Below, in pieces: positions 1 through 10,423 of a stretch of DNA of 64,000 bases. The notes beneath the pieces were generated by a model, which was given only the letters and a program-made list of their open reading frames with translations, was not told the DNA's origin and did no database searches. How positions within the stretch are numbered: position 1 is the stretch's first letter; every line of letters begins with the position of its first letter. This DNA comes from Oscillospiraceae bacterium (GTDB lineage Bacteria; Bacillota; Clostridia; Oscillospirales; Ruminococcaceae). Position numbers and translations under genes: made by a program. The stretch spans positions 112,780 to 176,779 of the forward strand of contig JAFWEV010000025.1 of assembly GCA_017512745.1 (NCBI GenBank), read 5' to 3'.

Positions 1-1194
1 AGACAGAACATGCCCAACACGCGTCTTCAGATGCTTCTCAGAGGCCAGAACCTTCTTGGCTATAAGCACTATCATGACGATGTAGTTGAGAAGTTTGTGG
101 AGCTCTCCATAAAGAACGGAATCGACGTGATCCGTATTTTTGACGCATTGAATGACTTCAGAAACATCAGAACAGCTTATGAGGCTGCCAGAAAGTATGC
201 AACTCCCAATACTGTTGTCTCGGGCTGCATCTCATATACACAGAGCCCGATCCACACAGTCGAGAAATATGTCGAGATGTGCAAAGATCTCAAGGATATG
301 GGATTTGACACCATCTGCCTCAAGGACATGGCCGGTACAATGAGCCCCTATGAAGCAGAACATCTTATTAAGGGAATCAAAGAAGAAGTCGGCGATATGC
401 CTATCGTTCTCCATACTCACTGCACAACAGGTATGGCCTACATGACAATCACAAAGGCCATCGAGAGCGGCGTTGATGTTGTAGATACCGCAACATCCTG
501 TTTCTCAAACGGAACATCTCAGGCTGCTACAGAAACTCTGTTCTATGCTCTCCAGCAGTATGGCATTGACAGCGGACTCAACGAAGACGTCATCAATAAA
601 GTCAATGACTTCTTCAAGCCCGTTAAGCAGAAATATGTCGACAATGGCACGATCAATCCGAAGAGCATGGCAACCGATTCACAGGCTCTTGTTTACAAGG
701 TCCCCGGCGGAATGCTCTCCAACATGATCGCTAACCTCAAAGACATGAACGCTATGGATAAATTCGACGAGGCTCTTCTTGAGATCCCGTCCGTACGCAA
801 AGACCTCGGTTATCCGCCTCTGGTCACTCCCCTCTCTCAGATGGTCGGCAACCAGGCTGTTGTCAACGTCCTCATGGGCGAGAGATACAAACAGATCTCC
901 AAGGAAGTCCAGAACTACTTCAAAGGCGAGTACGGAATCGCTCCGGGTCCCGTCTCCAAAGAGCTTCAGGACAAGATCCTCGGCGAAGGCAATGAACCGA
1001 TAGACTGCAGAATCGAAGATTCAAAACGCACCGGAAAAGATTTTGAAGATGCAAAGGCTGCCCTCGGCGATCTCTGCGAAACAGAAGAAGATATGATGAG
1101 CTATATCTGCTTCCCCGATCAGGCCAGAAAATTCCTCGAAGACCGCAAGGCAAAGAGGGAGAATGTGGCCAAGTACACAATCGAAGAAGCTTAA
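1..1194 (+). CDS. oadA: Oxaloacetate/pyruvate-type decarboxylase alpha subunit (carboxyltransferase), 5' truncated
   Basis: This is the carboxyltransferase subunit of a biotin-dependent Na+-pumping decarboxylase, which moves CO2 from a 2-oxoacid (probably oxaloacetate) onto carrier-bound biotin in the cytoplasm. The frame is open from base 1 and starts inside the conserved stretch QMLLRGQNLLGY, so the N-terminus lies outside the window; the ATG at 10 is internal. Visible motifs are RIFDALND, CLKDMAGT and the metal-binding LHTHCTTGMA, followed by a conserved PYC/OADA-type C-terminal domain. There is no C-terminal biotinyl domain; that function is on a separate gene downstream. The next gene starts 11 bases later, so this is an operon. 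Oxaloacetate as substrate is inferred; methylmalonyl- or glutaconyl-CoA decarboxylases have a different carboxyltransferase type. Confidence 0.9.
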   Translation, partial: RQNMPNTRLQMLLRGQNLLGYKHYHDDVVEKFVELSIKNGIDVIRIFDALNDFRNIRTAYEAARKYATPNTVVSGCISYTQSPIHTVEKYVEMCKDLKDMGFDTICLKDMAGTMSPYEAEHLIKGIKEEVGDMPIVLHTHCTTGMAYMTITKAIESGVDVVDTATSCFSNGTSQAATETLFYALQQYGIDSGLNEDVINKVNDFFKPVKQKYVDNGTINPKSMATDSQALVYKVPGGMLSNMIANLKDMNAMDKFDEALLEIPSVRKDLGYPPLVTPLSQMVGNQAVVNVLMGERYKQISKEVQNYFKGEYGIAPGPVSKELQDKILGEGNEPIDCRIEDSKRTGKDFEDAKAALGDLCETEEDMMSYICFPDQARKFLEDRKAKRENVAKYTIEEA

Positions 1195-1205
1195 GGAGTA
1201 TTACC

Positions 1206-1565
1206 ATGAACACTGCAACAGTATCCGGTTCTCCGATGGAGCTGCTTCCGGCTCTCGGTACCGCAATAATGGGTTACGCGGTGGTCTTCCTTGGAATAGT
1301 CATGCTGATGTTCGTGATCATCATCACCGGAAAGATCATGACCGCACGCAAGCAGCCTGCAGCCGCTCCGGCTCCGGCGATTGAGAAGCCGGCCTCCGCA
1401 CCGAAGGCGCTGCCTGCTCCGGGTTCTGCCGGCCAGGTTAAACTGTTTGACGTTCCTGATAAAGAAGCCGCTATGATCATGGCGATCGTCGCCAACAAGA
1501 TGGGCAAGCCTCTCAATGAGCTCCGCTTCAAGTCCATCAAAGAGATAACTGAGGAGGAAAAGTGA
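1206..1565 (+). CDS. Sodium pump decarboxylase gamma subunit (OadG family)
   Basis: This small membrane subunit assembles and stabilises the Na+-translocating decarboxylase. The 119-residue protein has one transmembrane helix at about residues 19-42, an Ala/Pro-rich linker (about 48-76) and a soluble C-terminal region ending in an LRFKSIKEI-type sequence typical of the longer clostridial OadG proteins. A GGAG site lies seven bases before the ATG. It sits between the alpha subunit and the biotin carrier with one base to the next gene, which fixes its role better than its weakly conserved sequence does. Confidence 0.82.
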   Translation: MNTATVSGSPMELLPALGTAIMGYAVVFLGIVMLMFVIIITGKIMTARKQPAAAPAPAIEKPASAPKALPAPGSAGQVKLFDVPDKEAAMIMAIVANKMGKPLNELRFKSIKEITEEEK

Positions 1566-1566
1566 A

Positions 1567-1968
1567 ATGAAATATAAAGTCACTCTTAACGGCCGAACAT
1601 ATGAGGTAGAAGTAGACGCTGGTGAAGCAATGCTCGTAGATGAATATGAGGCTTTTGCTCCCGCTCCCGCAGCAGCTCCCGCTCCCGCGGCGGCTCCTGC
1701 AGCTGCAGCTCCGGCTGCACCTGCTGCCCCGGCAGCTCCTGCCGTTACAGCAGCCGGTGAAGCTGTCGAATCCCCGATGCCCGGCACAATTATCAGAGTC
1801 GAGGTATCCGCAGGACAGGCAGTCAAATCGGGAGACCTTCTCTGCATTCTCGAAGCTATGAAGATGGAGAATGAGATCCTCGCGCCGCGTGACGGAACAG
1901 TCGCTCAGGTCGCTGTCCAGAAGGGTTCTACCGTAGATACGGGTTCTCCGCTGGTCGTTCTCGCATAA
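1567..1968 (+). CDS. Biotin carboxyl carrier protein of the decarboxylase
   Basis: The swinging-arm carrier takes the carboxyl group from the alpha subunit to the membrane beta subunit. The 133-residue protein has a short N-terminal segment, a long Ala/Pro linker (about residues 32-59, built from near-repeated GCTCCC/GCTCCT codons) and a biotinyl domain with the EAMKMENEI motif, whose middle Lys is the biotinylation site. A GAGGAGG site precedes the ATG. Keeping this domain on its own gene, not at the end of the alpha subunit, matches the glutaconyl/methylmalonyl-CoA decarboxylase style of organisation. Confidence 0.92.
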   Translation: MKYKVTLNGRTYEVEVDAGEAMLVDEYEAFAPAPAAAPAPAAAPAAAAPAAPAAPAAPAVTAAGEAVESPMPGTIIRVEVSAGQAVKSGDLLCILEAMKMENEILAPRDGTVAQVAVQKGSTVDTGSPLVVLA

Positions 1969-1978
1969 GGAGGTCCGC

Positions 1979-3178
1979 ATGGATATACTCGGAACCTTAA
2001 AAGGCCTTGCGTCTGATTCGGGTTTCGGTCTCTTCTTCGCTGAGGGAGGCTGGAAATACCTCATCATGATCGCAGTCGCCTGCGTGCTGCTCTATCTGGG
2101 CATTCACAAGAAATTTGAGCCTCTGCTCCTTGTCGGTATCGCATTCGGATGTCTTCTGACAAACCTTCCCGGCGCAGGACTCTACAGCCCGGAACTCTGG
2201 GATGCTTTTCTTGATCCCACAAATCCCGCTTATCACAGTTTCGGAACCATCATGACTCACGGCGGACTGCTCGATATCCTCTATATCGGTGTAAAAGCCG
2301 GTGTCTATCCGTGTCTCATATTCATTGGCGTAGGCGCGATGACAGACTTCGGTCCTCTGATCGCCAATCCGAAGACATTCCTTCTCGGTGCTGCCGCACA
2401 GTTCGGCGTATTCTTCGCCTTCTTCGGTGCTATCCTTCTCGGATTCACCGGAAACCAGGCAGCTGCCATAGGAATTATCGGCGGAGCGGACGGTCCTACT
2501 GCCATCCTCACCGCCACGCTTCTGGCTCCGGAACTTCTCGGAGCTATAGCGATCGCCGCATACAGCTATATGGCGCTGATCCCGATGATCCAGCCTCCGA
2601 TAATGAAAGCTCTTACGACTGAAAAAGAGAGAAGCGTAGTGATGACTCAGCTTCGTGATGTCAGCAAGACAGAAAAAATTCTGTTCCCGATCATCACATC
2701 CTCTTTCATTATCCTTCTTCTCCCGTCAACAGCGCCTCTTATCGGAAGCCTTATGTTCGGAAACCTCCTCAAGGAGACCGGTGTCACAGAGCGTCTCAGC
2801 GACACAGCTCAGAACGCCCTGATGAATATAGTCACTCTGTTCCTCGGAATAAGTGTCGGCGCAACCACGGTCGCCACGAGATTCCTGACGCTCCAGACTC
2901 TGGGCATCGTCCTTCTCGGACTTATTGCTTTCTCGTTCTCAACGGTCGGCGGCCTTCTCGTCGGGAAGCTCATGTATAAGCTCTCCGGAGGAAAGATCAA
3001 TCCGCTTATCGGCTCGGCTGGTGTTTCTGCCGTTCCGATGGCTGCACGCGTCAGCCAGATGGAAGGCCAGAAAGCCAACCCGAAGAACTTCCTCCTCATG
3101 CATGCCATGGGTCCGAATGTTGCAGGTGTTATCGGTTCAGCCATCGCTGCCGGATTCCTCATCAAGTTCTTTGGCTGA
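1979..3178 (+). CDS. oadB: Sodium ion-translocating decarboxylase beta subunit
   Basis: This integral membrane subunit decarboxylates carboxybiotin and couples the reaction to Na+ export. The 399-residue protein has many hydrophobic helices and the family hallmarks [12 protein letters not shown] (about residues 164-175) and [14 protein letters not shown] near the C-terminus, regions known to bind Na+ in this family. The length is typical for OadB/GcdB/MmdB. A perfect TAAGGAGG site overlaps the upstream stop codon. It is the last gene of the operon and is followed by a terminator. Confidence 0.94.
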   Translation: MDILGTLKGLASDSGFGLFFAEGGWKYLIMIAVACVLLYLGIHKKFEPLLLVGIAFGCLLTNLPGAGLYSPELWDAFLDPTNPAYHSFGTIMTHGGLLDILYIGVKAGVYPCLIFIGVGAMTDFGPLIANPKTFLLGAAAQFGVFFAFFGAILLGFTGNQAAAIGIIGGADGPTAILTATLLAPELLGAIAIAAYSYMALIPMIQPPIMKALTTEKERSVVMTQLRDVSKTEKILFPIITSSFIILLLPSTAPLIGSLMFGNLLKETGVTERLSDTAQNALMNIVTLFLGISVGATTVATRFLTLQTLGIVLLGLIAFSFSTVGGLLVGKLMYKLSGGKINPLIGSAGVSAVPMAARVSQMEGQKANPKNFLLMHAMGPNVAGVIGSAIAAGFLIKFFG

Positions 3179-3202
3179 TAACAGAATAATAATTGTATTA
3201 CA

Positions 3203-3235
3203 GATCACCGAAGCGATTCGGTGATCTTGTTTTTT
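3203..3235 (+). terminator. Rho-independent terminator of the decarboxylase operon
   Basis: A ten-base perfect stem (GATCACCGAA / TTCGGTGATC) with a GCGA loop is followed by TTGTTTTTT, 25 bases after the oadB stop. Confidence 0.9.
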
Positions 3236-3277
3236 AACAAAAAACTGTCTGCAGCAAATCATGCCGCAGACAGTTTT
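3231..3277 (-). terminator. Rho-independent terminator of gyrA
   Basis: A 12-base perfect inverted repeat (AAAACTGTCTGC / GCAGACAGTTTT) lies just after the gyrA stop on the minus strand and runs into a TTTTTTGTT tract. It is back-to-back with the oadB terminator, as expected for convergent operons. Confidence 0.88.
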
Positions 3278-3288
3278 CTAAATTCGTA

Positions 3289-5820
3289 TTACTCTTCGGT
3301 TTCCTCTGTGAAGTCTTCTTCATCAGGCGTATTATCCGGAACTGTTATATCGTCCTGTTCATCGGATTCGTCATTTCTCTCCGTTCTTGCCACAGTTACC
3401 ACCCTGTCGCCCTCGCCGAGTCTCATGACCTTGACGCCGCTTCCGTATCTCGACTGAGTCGCAATATCGGATACGTGCATCCTTATGATGATTCCCATCT
3501 CGCTTATCATTATGACATCGTCTCTGTCAGTGACGATCTTGACTCCGGCAACCTTGACTCCGCGCTTTGCGCAGTCATAGTTTCTGCTTCCCTGGCCGCC
3601 TCTGTTCTGGATATGATAATCATCGGTATCTGTAAGTCTTCCCTTTCCGTCCTCCGTGACGGTAAAGAGCATGTCTCCTTTGGATACGAGAGACATTCCT
3701 ATGACTTCATCGCCTTTCTTAAGAGTGATGGCTTTAACTCCTCTCGCACTTCTGCCTATCGCTCTGGCATCGGTTTCGTTGAATCTTATAGCCATACCGT
3801 TGAGTGTCGCAATGATGACATCATCGTCTCCTGATGACAATCTTGTCGATTTGATCTCATCGTCCTCATCTATGGTGATTCCGATGATTCCGGTCTTTCT
3901 TATATTACCGAACAGTTTTAAGCTTGTGCGCTTTATGATGCCTTTTTTCGTGACCATGATCAGATACTTGTCATCATCCATATCACTGACCTTAATGACA
4001 CTGTTGACGACTTCTCCGGGCATAAGCGGAAGGAGATTGACAATATTCATGCCTCTTGCCGCACGGGAGCCTTCAGGTATCTCATATGCTTTCAGTTTGT
4101 ATACTCTTCCGAGAGAAGTAATGAAAAGCAGATAATCATGAGTGGAGCAGATGAAGAGATCCTCGACGAAATCTTCGTCCTTTCTTGTGAGTCCGCTTAT
4201 TCCTCTTCCGCCTCTTCTCTGACTCTTGTACTCGTCAGCCGACTGTCTCTTGAAGTAACCGGCATGGGTCGCTGTGATCATACATGCCTCTTCGGGGATC
4301 AGATCTTCAATATCGAGTTCTCCGCTGATCGCGGCGATCTCGGTCCTTCTGTCGTCTCCGAATTTTTTCTTTGCCTCTTCAAGGTCCTCTTTTATTATTC
4401 TCACAACATGAGCATCGTTCGCCAGAATATCTTCATAATCAGCGATCTTGTCATGAAGTTCTTTCAGTTCGGCATCTATCTTGAGTATTTCAAGTCCGGC
4501 CAGCTGTCCTAATCTGAACTGGACAATTGCCTGTGCCTGAGGCTCATCAAAGTCGAACTTGTCCATGATGGCCTGTTTGGCTTCGGACTGCCCTCCCTTG
4601 CATGCTCTGATCGTTGCAATGATCTCGTCGACTATATCTACAGCTCTTCTGAGACCTTCCTGGATATGAGCTCTTTCTCTTGCCTTTCCGAGATCGAATT
4701 CTGTCCTTCTTCTTATTACGTCTCTCTGGAAATCTGCGTAGGCCTCCAGCATCTCCTTAAGGTTCAGGACCTTCGGCTCGCCGTCCTTTATAGCCAGCAT
4801 TATGACGCCGACCGTATCCTGAAGCTGAGTCAGCTGGTATAGATGATTCAGAACTATCTGAGGATTCGCGTCGTGCTTGAGTTCGACGACTATCCTCATT
4901 CCTTCTCTGTCGGATTCATCTCTGAGGTCTCTTATGCCCTCAAGCCTTTTATCCTTCACGAGATCGGCGATGTGCTCTATCAGCCTTGCCTTGTTGACCA
5001 TGAACGGAAGTTCTGTGACTACTATCCTGTAAAATCCGTTCTTTACTTCTTCGATCTCTGCACGGCCTCTCAGAATGATCCTTCCTCTTCCGGTCGCATA
5101 TGCTGCCCTGATCCCGGATCTTCCCATTATTATTCCGCCGGTGGGGAAATCGGGTCCCTTGATATATTCGCACAGATCAAGAGGCTCACAGTCGGGATTA
5201 TCCAGAAGATATCCGATCCCGTCTACAAGTTCTCCGAGATTATGCGGTGGAATGTTTGTAGCCATTCCGACGGCTATACCCGTAGAACCGTTCATCAGCA
5301 GCTGAGGAATTCTGGACGGCAGTACTGTGGGTTCTACCATTCTTCCGTCGTAGTTCGGAGTGTAATCCACCGTATTCTTGTCTATATCCATGAGCATCCA
5401 GTCTGAAAGCGTGCTCATTCTGGCTTCCGTATAACGGTATGCTGCCGGAGGATCTCCATCTATAGATCCGAAGTTTCCCTGAGGATCCACAAGAGGATAT
5501 CTCATCGAGAAATCCTGTGCGAGCCTTACCATTGCATCATATACGGACGCGTCACCGTGCGGATGATAACTTCCGAGAACGGATCCTACCGTATCCGCAG
5601 ACTTGTGGTACGGTTTGTCATGTGTAAGACCTTTTTCACCCATGGTGTAAAGGATCCTTCTGTGAACAGGCTTAAGTCCGTCTCTTACATCAGGAAGGGC
5701 TCGCGAGACTATAACAGACATCGAATAGTCGAGGAAGCTGTTTTTCATCATCGGCTCGATATCTACGTCCGTTATCTTGCCTTCCGTGTAAAGTTCGTTT
5801 TTAATTCCTTCTTCTACCAT
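3289..5820 (-). CDS. gyrA: DNA gyrase subunit A
   Basis: The breakage-reunion subunit of gyrase introduces negative supercoils with GyrB. The 843-residue protein has the winged-helix/tower region, catalytic Tyr130 in [10 protein letters not shown], and a C-terminal beta-pinwheel carrying the GyrA box QRRGGRG at about residue 534. That box separates gyrase from topoisomerase IV ParC. The C-terminus is very acidic. In the quinolone region the sequence is HGDASVYD, so Ala91 stands where E. coli GyrA has Ser83, while Asp95 matches Asp87. A GGGAG site precedes the ATG. The gene starts 20 bases after gyrB and is the last of the dnaA-to-gyrA run. Confidence 0.97.
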   Translation of the reverse strand: MVEEGIKNELYTEGKITDVDIEPMMKNSFLDYSMSVIVSRALPDVRDGLKPVHRRILYTMGEKGLTHDKPYHKSADTVGSVLGSYHPHGDASVYDAMVRLAQDFSMRYPLVDPQGNFGSIDGDPPAAYRYTEARMSTLSDWMLMDIDKNTVDYTPNYDGRMVEPTVLPSRIPQLLMNGSTGIAVGMATNIPPHNLGELVDGIGYLLDNPDCEPLDLCEYIKGPDFPTGGIIMGRSGIRAAYATGRGRIILRGRAEIEEVKNGFYRIVVTELPFMVNKARLIEHIADLVKDKRLEGIRDLRDESDREGMRIVVELKHDANPQIVLNHLYQLTQLQDTVGVIMLAIKDGEPKVLNLKEMLEAYADFQRDVIRRRTEFDLGKARERAHIQEGLRRAVDIVDEIIATIRACKGGQSEAKQAIMDKFDFDEPQAQAIVQFRLGQLAGLEILKIDAELKELHDKIADYEDILANDAHVVRIIKEDLEEAKKKFGDDRRTEIAAISGELDIEDLIPEEACMITATHAGYFKRQSADEYKSQRRGGRGISGLTRKDEDFVEDLFICSTHDYLLFITSLGRVYKLKAYEIPEGSRAARGMNIVNLLPLMPGEVVNSVIKVSDMDDDKYLIMVTKKGIIKRTSLKLFGNIRKTGIIGITIDEDDEIKSTRLSSGDDDVIIATLNGMAIRFNETDARAIGRSARGVKAITLKKGDEVIGMSLVSKGDMLFTVTEDGKGRLTDTDDYHIQNRGGQGSRNYDCAKRGVKVAGVKIVTDRDDVIMISEMGIIIRMHVSDIATQSRYGSGVKVMRLGEGDRVVTVARTERNDESDEQDDITVPDNTPDEEDFTEETEE

Positions 5821-5840
5821 TATCTATTTACTCCCAAACC

Positions 5841-7766
<1,926 letters not shown>

Positions 7767-7774
7767 TCAGCTCC

Positions 7775-8017
7775 TTATCTTGATCTTACTCTTATATTTC
7801 TGGTACTCACGCCGGAGAGGATTATCCTGTCCGAACCGCCGTCTGAAAGAACTATGAAACTTCTCGGTATATCCGGAGATCTGTTTTCAAGCCTGTTTTC
7901 TTTCTGAGCCCTGTTGAGCGTACCTACGGTCTTTTTTGAAACGGTCGAAGTATCCATATCGAATACTCCTATGAATTCTTTTTCGTTTACCGGTACCCCG
8001 CACATGTTTATATACAT
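7775..8017 (-). CDS. remB: RemB/YaaB-like extracellular matrix regulatory protein (DUF370)
   Basis: This 80-residue protein starts MYINMCG and has the IGVFDMDTST motif seen in the small DUF370 proteins next to recF in Firmicutes. In Bacillus subtilis the neighbouring gene yaaB is called remB. Its biochemical role is poorly defined; its relative RemA is a DNA-binding activator of matrix genes. The start overlaps the recF stop by ten bases, suggesting translational coupling. The assignment rests on position, size and N-terminal motif. Confidence 0.8.
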   Translation of the reverse strand: MYINMCGVPVNEKEFIGVFDMDTSTVSKKTVGTLNRAQKENRLENRSPDIPRSFIVLSDGGSDRIILSGVSTRNIRVRSR

Positions 8018-9102
8018 TCGGATACCTCGCCTTTACTGACTTCAAACATTTTTGTTATTGTTTTCTGTTTCAGGATATTTGGATCGCAGCAGGTTATCAC
8101 TGATTGAAATCCTTTGAGTTTTTCTATGAGTCTGTCCTGTCTTGTAGAATCAAGTTCTGACAGAACATCATCGAGGAGAAGTATAGGTTTTTCTCCCGTT
8201 TTCTTCTCCATATATTCCGCTTCCGTCATTTTGAGAGCTAATACAGCGCTTCTCTGCTGTCCCTGAGATGCATATACTCTCATATCCTGACCGTTTATGG
8301 TCATATAAATATCATCTCTGTGAGGGCCTGCGCCGCAATATCCCCTTATAACGTCTTCCTTCTGGTTCTCTTTATAAGTTTTCAACACTGTTTCTACGCT
8401 CAGTTCATTACTGTCAGCGAGAGTTGAAACATATTTAAAGTCCACTTCTTCGTCGGAAGACGATACCGATCTGTAGTATTCCGAATAGTCCTTCACTATC
8501 TCGGAACAAAGATCGTATCTCATCTTTGTTATCTTATATCCCTCTTCCGCAAGCTGCTGATCAAATACTTCAATAAGATCATAGGCCGCAGCAATGCTTC
8601 TCATATCCTTGAGAAGATTGTTCTTCTGTATGAGAAATCTTGTGTAAAGTTTGAGTGACGCCAGATATCCCGGAGAAATCTGGCACAGCAGTGTATCCAT
8701 AAATGTTCTTCTGATCTCAGGCGCTCCTTTGACCAGGGAAAGATGTTCCGGAGAGAAGACAGAGCACAAAAAACTGCCCGCAAGTTTTGAAGCCGGACCC
8801 TGAGTTCCCCGGTTCAGACTTGCTCTTCTTCCGTCATCGTTAATTTTTAATTCTATCTGCTGTTTTCTGCCGAAAGCTTCAAATTCGTCTTTAATGATGG
8901 ATACCATCTCATCATTTCTGATAAGATCCCTGTCCTTGCTTTTTCTGAACGATTTGGCGCCGGAAAGAAGAAATATACTCTCAAGAATATTTGTCTTTCC
9001 CTGTCCGTTCATTCCGAAAAGAACATTGACGGAATCGCAGAATTCAAGTTCCGCATGTCCGATATTTCTGTAATTTGATATTTCGTGGCGGTATATCCGC
9101 AT
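8008..9102 (-). CDS. recF: DNA replication and repair protein RecF
   Basis: RecF is an SMC-like ABC ATPase that helps load RecA at gapped DNA. The 364-residue protein has Walker A FGMNGQGKTN near residue 30, a signature region around YASQGQQRSAVLALK and Walker B ILLLDDVLSELD near the C-terminus. One base separates it from the dnaN stop. The small S4-domain gene yaaA, which often sits between dnaN and recF in Firmicutes, is absent here. Confidence 0.95.
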   Translation of the reverse strand: MRIYRHEISNYRNIGHAELEFCDSVNVLFGMNGQGKTNILESIFLLSGAKSFRKSKDRDLIRNDEMVSIIKDEFEAFGRKQQIELKINDDGRRASLNRGTQGPASKLAGSFLCSVFSPEHLSLVKGAPEIRRTFMDTLLCQISPGYLASLKLYTRFLIQKNNLLKDMRSIAAAYDLIEVFDQQLAEEGYKITKMRYDLCSEIVKDYSEYYRSVSSSDEEVDFKYVSTLADSNELSVETVLKTYKENQKEDVIRGYCGAGPHRDDIYMTINGQDMRVYASQGQQRSAVLALKMTEAEYMEKKTGEKPILLLDDVLSELDSTRQDRLIEKLKGFQSVITCCDPNILKQKTITKMFEVSKGEVSECI

Positions 9103-9103
9103 A

Positions 9104-10207
9104 TCATTCGGTCCTTATTCTTACAGGAAGGACCAGGAACAGAAATGAATCTCCTTCTTTCGGAAGGACTTTCATAGGAGCAGTGGGTCCGTTGAGTTCA
9201 AACCATACTTCATCGGATCCGCTGTTCTTGAGCGCATCGAGAAGATATCTGGCATTGAATCCTATTTCAAGATCATCGCCTTCCTGCTCGAGACTGAGCT
9301 CATCATACGAATTGCCAAGAGATGTTTTGCAGACTATGCTTATATGTCCGCTTTCCATCTTTATTCTGAGCGGGCTCTTGAATCTGTCTGTTATGAGAAG
9401 CAGCGCTCTCTCGATGCAGTCTTCCATCTGATCTACATTGACAAGAACTCTTGTCTTACATCCGTCGGGAATAGATCTCTTATAATCTATGAATTCACCT
9501 TCAAGAAGTCTTGTGAGAACAGTGTATTTCTCCATTGTGAATACAGCGTATCTTCTTGCCGTAGATATCTCTATTTCACCGTCGCTGTTTCCAATCAACT
9601 GACATACTTCATTGAGAGTCCTTGCCGGAACCACAAAACTTCTTTCATCCGTGTTTATAAGTTTTTTGTTTGCAACTGCAAGCCTGTATCCGTCTACAGA
9701 AACAAGTGTCAGCTCATTGAATTCGAGGAAAAACTTAATTCCGGTATGAACCGGCTTCTGATCGTTCTGAGCAACGGCATATATGGTCTTTCCGACCATT
9801 TCCTTAAGATCCTGACCAAGGATATTCATATGATTTTCTGCATTTGCTTCCGGAAGTTCCGGATAATCTTGCGCCGGAAGACCCGTAATATTGAATACGG
9901 CATTTCCGCCCTTGACCGTAACAGCCAGATCGTCGTTTATCTCAAATTCAATTTCATCCGCATTTATCTTTCTGACGATCTCTGTAAGAAGCTTTGAACT
10001 TACAACAGCCTCTCCTCTTTCTATAACGTTCGCTTTTATTCTTGAAATAATAGCCATTTCAAGATCGTATCCTGTTAGTTCGATCTCATCAGCATATGCA
10101 ACTATATGTACACCTTCAAGTACACTCAGGTTTGTTGTGCTGACAATAGCTTTTCCTACACCGCTGAGTGCAGTGTTGAGTTCGCTTCTTTCACATACGA
10201 ATTTCAT
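9104..10207 (-). CDS. dnaN: DNA polymerase III sliding clamp (beta subunit)
   Basis: The ring-shaped processivity clamp of the replicative polymerase. The frame can be opened further upstream, but the ATG at 10207 is chosen because a GGAGG lies eight bases before it and the protein then begins MKFVCERSEL, the normal N-terminus, giving 367 residues. The extra 45 residues of the long frame would be translated from the AT-rich origin spacer. The C-terminus ends LPVRIRTE, close to the usual LPVR(M/I)R ending of beta clamps. Confidence 0.96.
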   Translation of the reverse strand: MKFVCERSELNTALSGVGKAIVSTTNLSVLEGVHIVAYADEIELTGYDLEMAIISRIKANVIERGEAVVSSKLLTEIVRKINADEIEFEINDDLAVTVKGGNAVFNITGLPAQDYPELPEANAENHMNILGQDLKEMVGKTIYAVAQNDQKPVHTGIKFFLEFNELTLVSVDGYRLAVANKKLINTDERSFVVPARTLNEVCQLIGNSDGEIEISTARRYAVFTMEKYTVLTRLLEGEFIDYKRSIPDGCKTRVLVNVDQMEDCIERALLLITDRFKSPLRIKMESGHISIVCKTSLGNSYDELSLEQEGDDLEIGFNARYLLDALKNSGSDEVWFELNGPTAPMKVLPKEGDSFLFLVLPVRIRTE

Positions 10208-10246
10208 TATTTTGCCTCCAAAAAAATATAAACAAAAATATAAGAA

Positions 10247-10261
10247 TAGTATTAGTAGTAG
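10247..10261 (+). repeat. DnaA-trio-like TAG repeat
   Basis: Five consecutive trinucleotides TAG-TAT-TAG-TAG-TAG lie between the DnaA-box-like repeats and the AT-rich tract. In B. subtilis such trios (3'-GAT-5') guide DnaA onto single-stranded DNA at the origin. Strand and position relative to dnaN match that model. Confidence 0.6.
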
Positions 10262-10266
10262 AGTCG

Positions 10267-10419
10267 GTTGATTCTGTTGATAACCGCTGTATGCAGGGAT
10301 AATACTGAATAAACGGATATTTTTTATAGGTTGATATTTCACTTAAAACATGTTGAAAGACTTATTATTTACAATCGATTGTTTATCAGTTGAAAACAGG
10401 ATTGTTTATAAGTGTTGAA
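10267..10419 (+). repeat. Six iterated GTTGA(T/A) motifs, candidate DnaA boxes
   Basis: The hexamer GTTGA(T/A) occurs at 10267, 10276, 10330, 10352, 10389 and 10414, all in the same orientation. On the opposite strand they read as TTATCAACA, CTTTCAACA, GTTTCAACA and similar, one to three changes from the DnaA box TTATCCACA. Two of them belong to a longer imperfect direct repeat (GATTGTTTATcAG.TTGAAA at about 10377 and 10400). Binding is inferred. Confidence 0.5.
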
Positions 10420-10423
10420 ACTG

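Larger units (their letters stand above)
10208..10423. other. Putative oriC unwinding region between dnaA and dnaN
   Basis: The 216-base non-coding spacer has the parts of a Gram-positive basal origin in the right order. Reading in the dnaA-to-dnaN direction, there is a series of TCAAC-cored 9-mers including TTATCAACA (10283-10275), then a short GC-richer stretch (10266-10261), then a run of trinucleotides (10261-10247), then a strongly AT-rich tract (10246-10218) ending at the dnaN ribosome binding site. In Bacillus this arrangement of DnaA boxes, DnaA-trio and AT-rich DNA is where the helix opens. No exact TTATCCACA was seen, so box identity is inferred. Confidence 0.7.

Noticed and set aside
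1640..1861. Leu/Pro-rich frame inside the biotin carrier gene
   Set aside because: It is an alternative frame of the repeated Ala-Pro codons of the linker.
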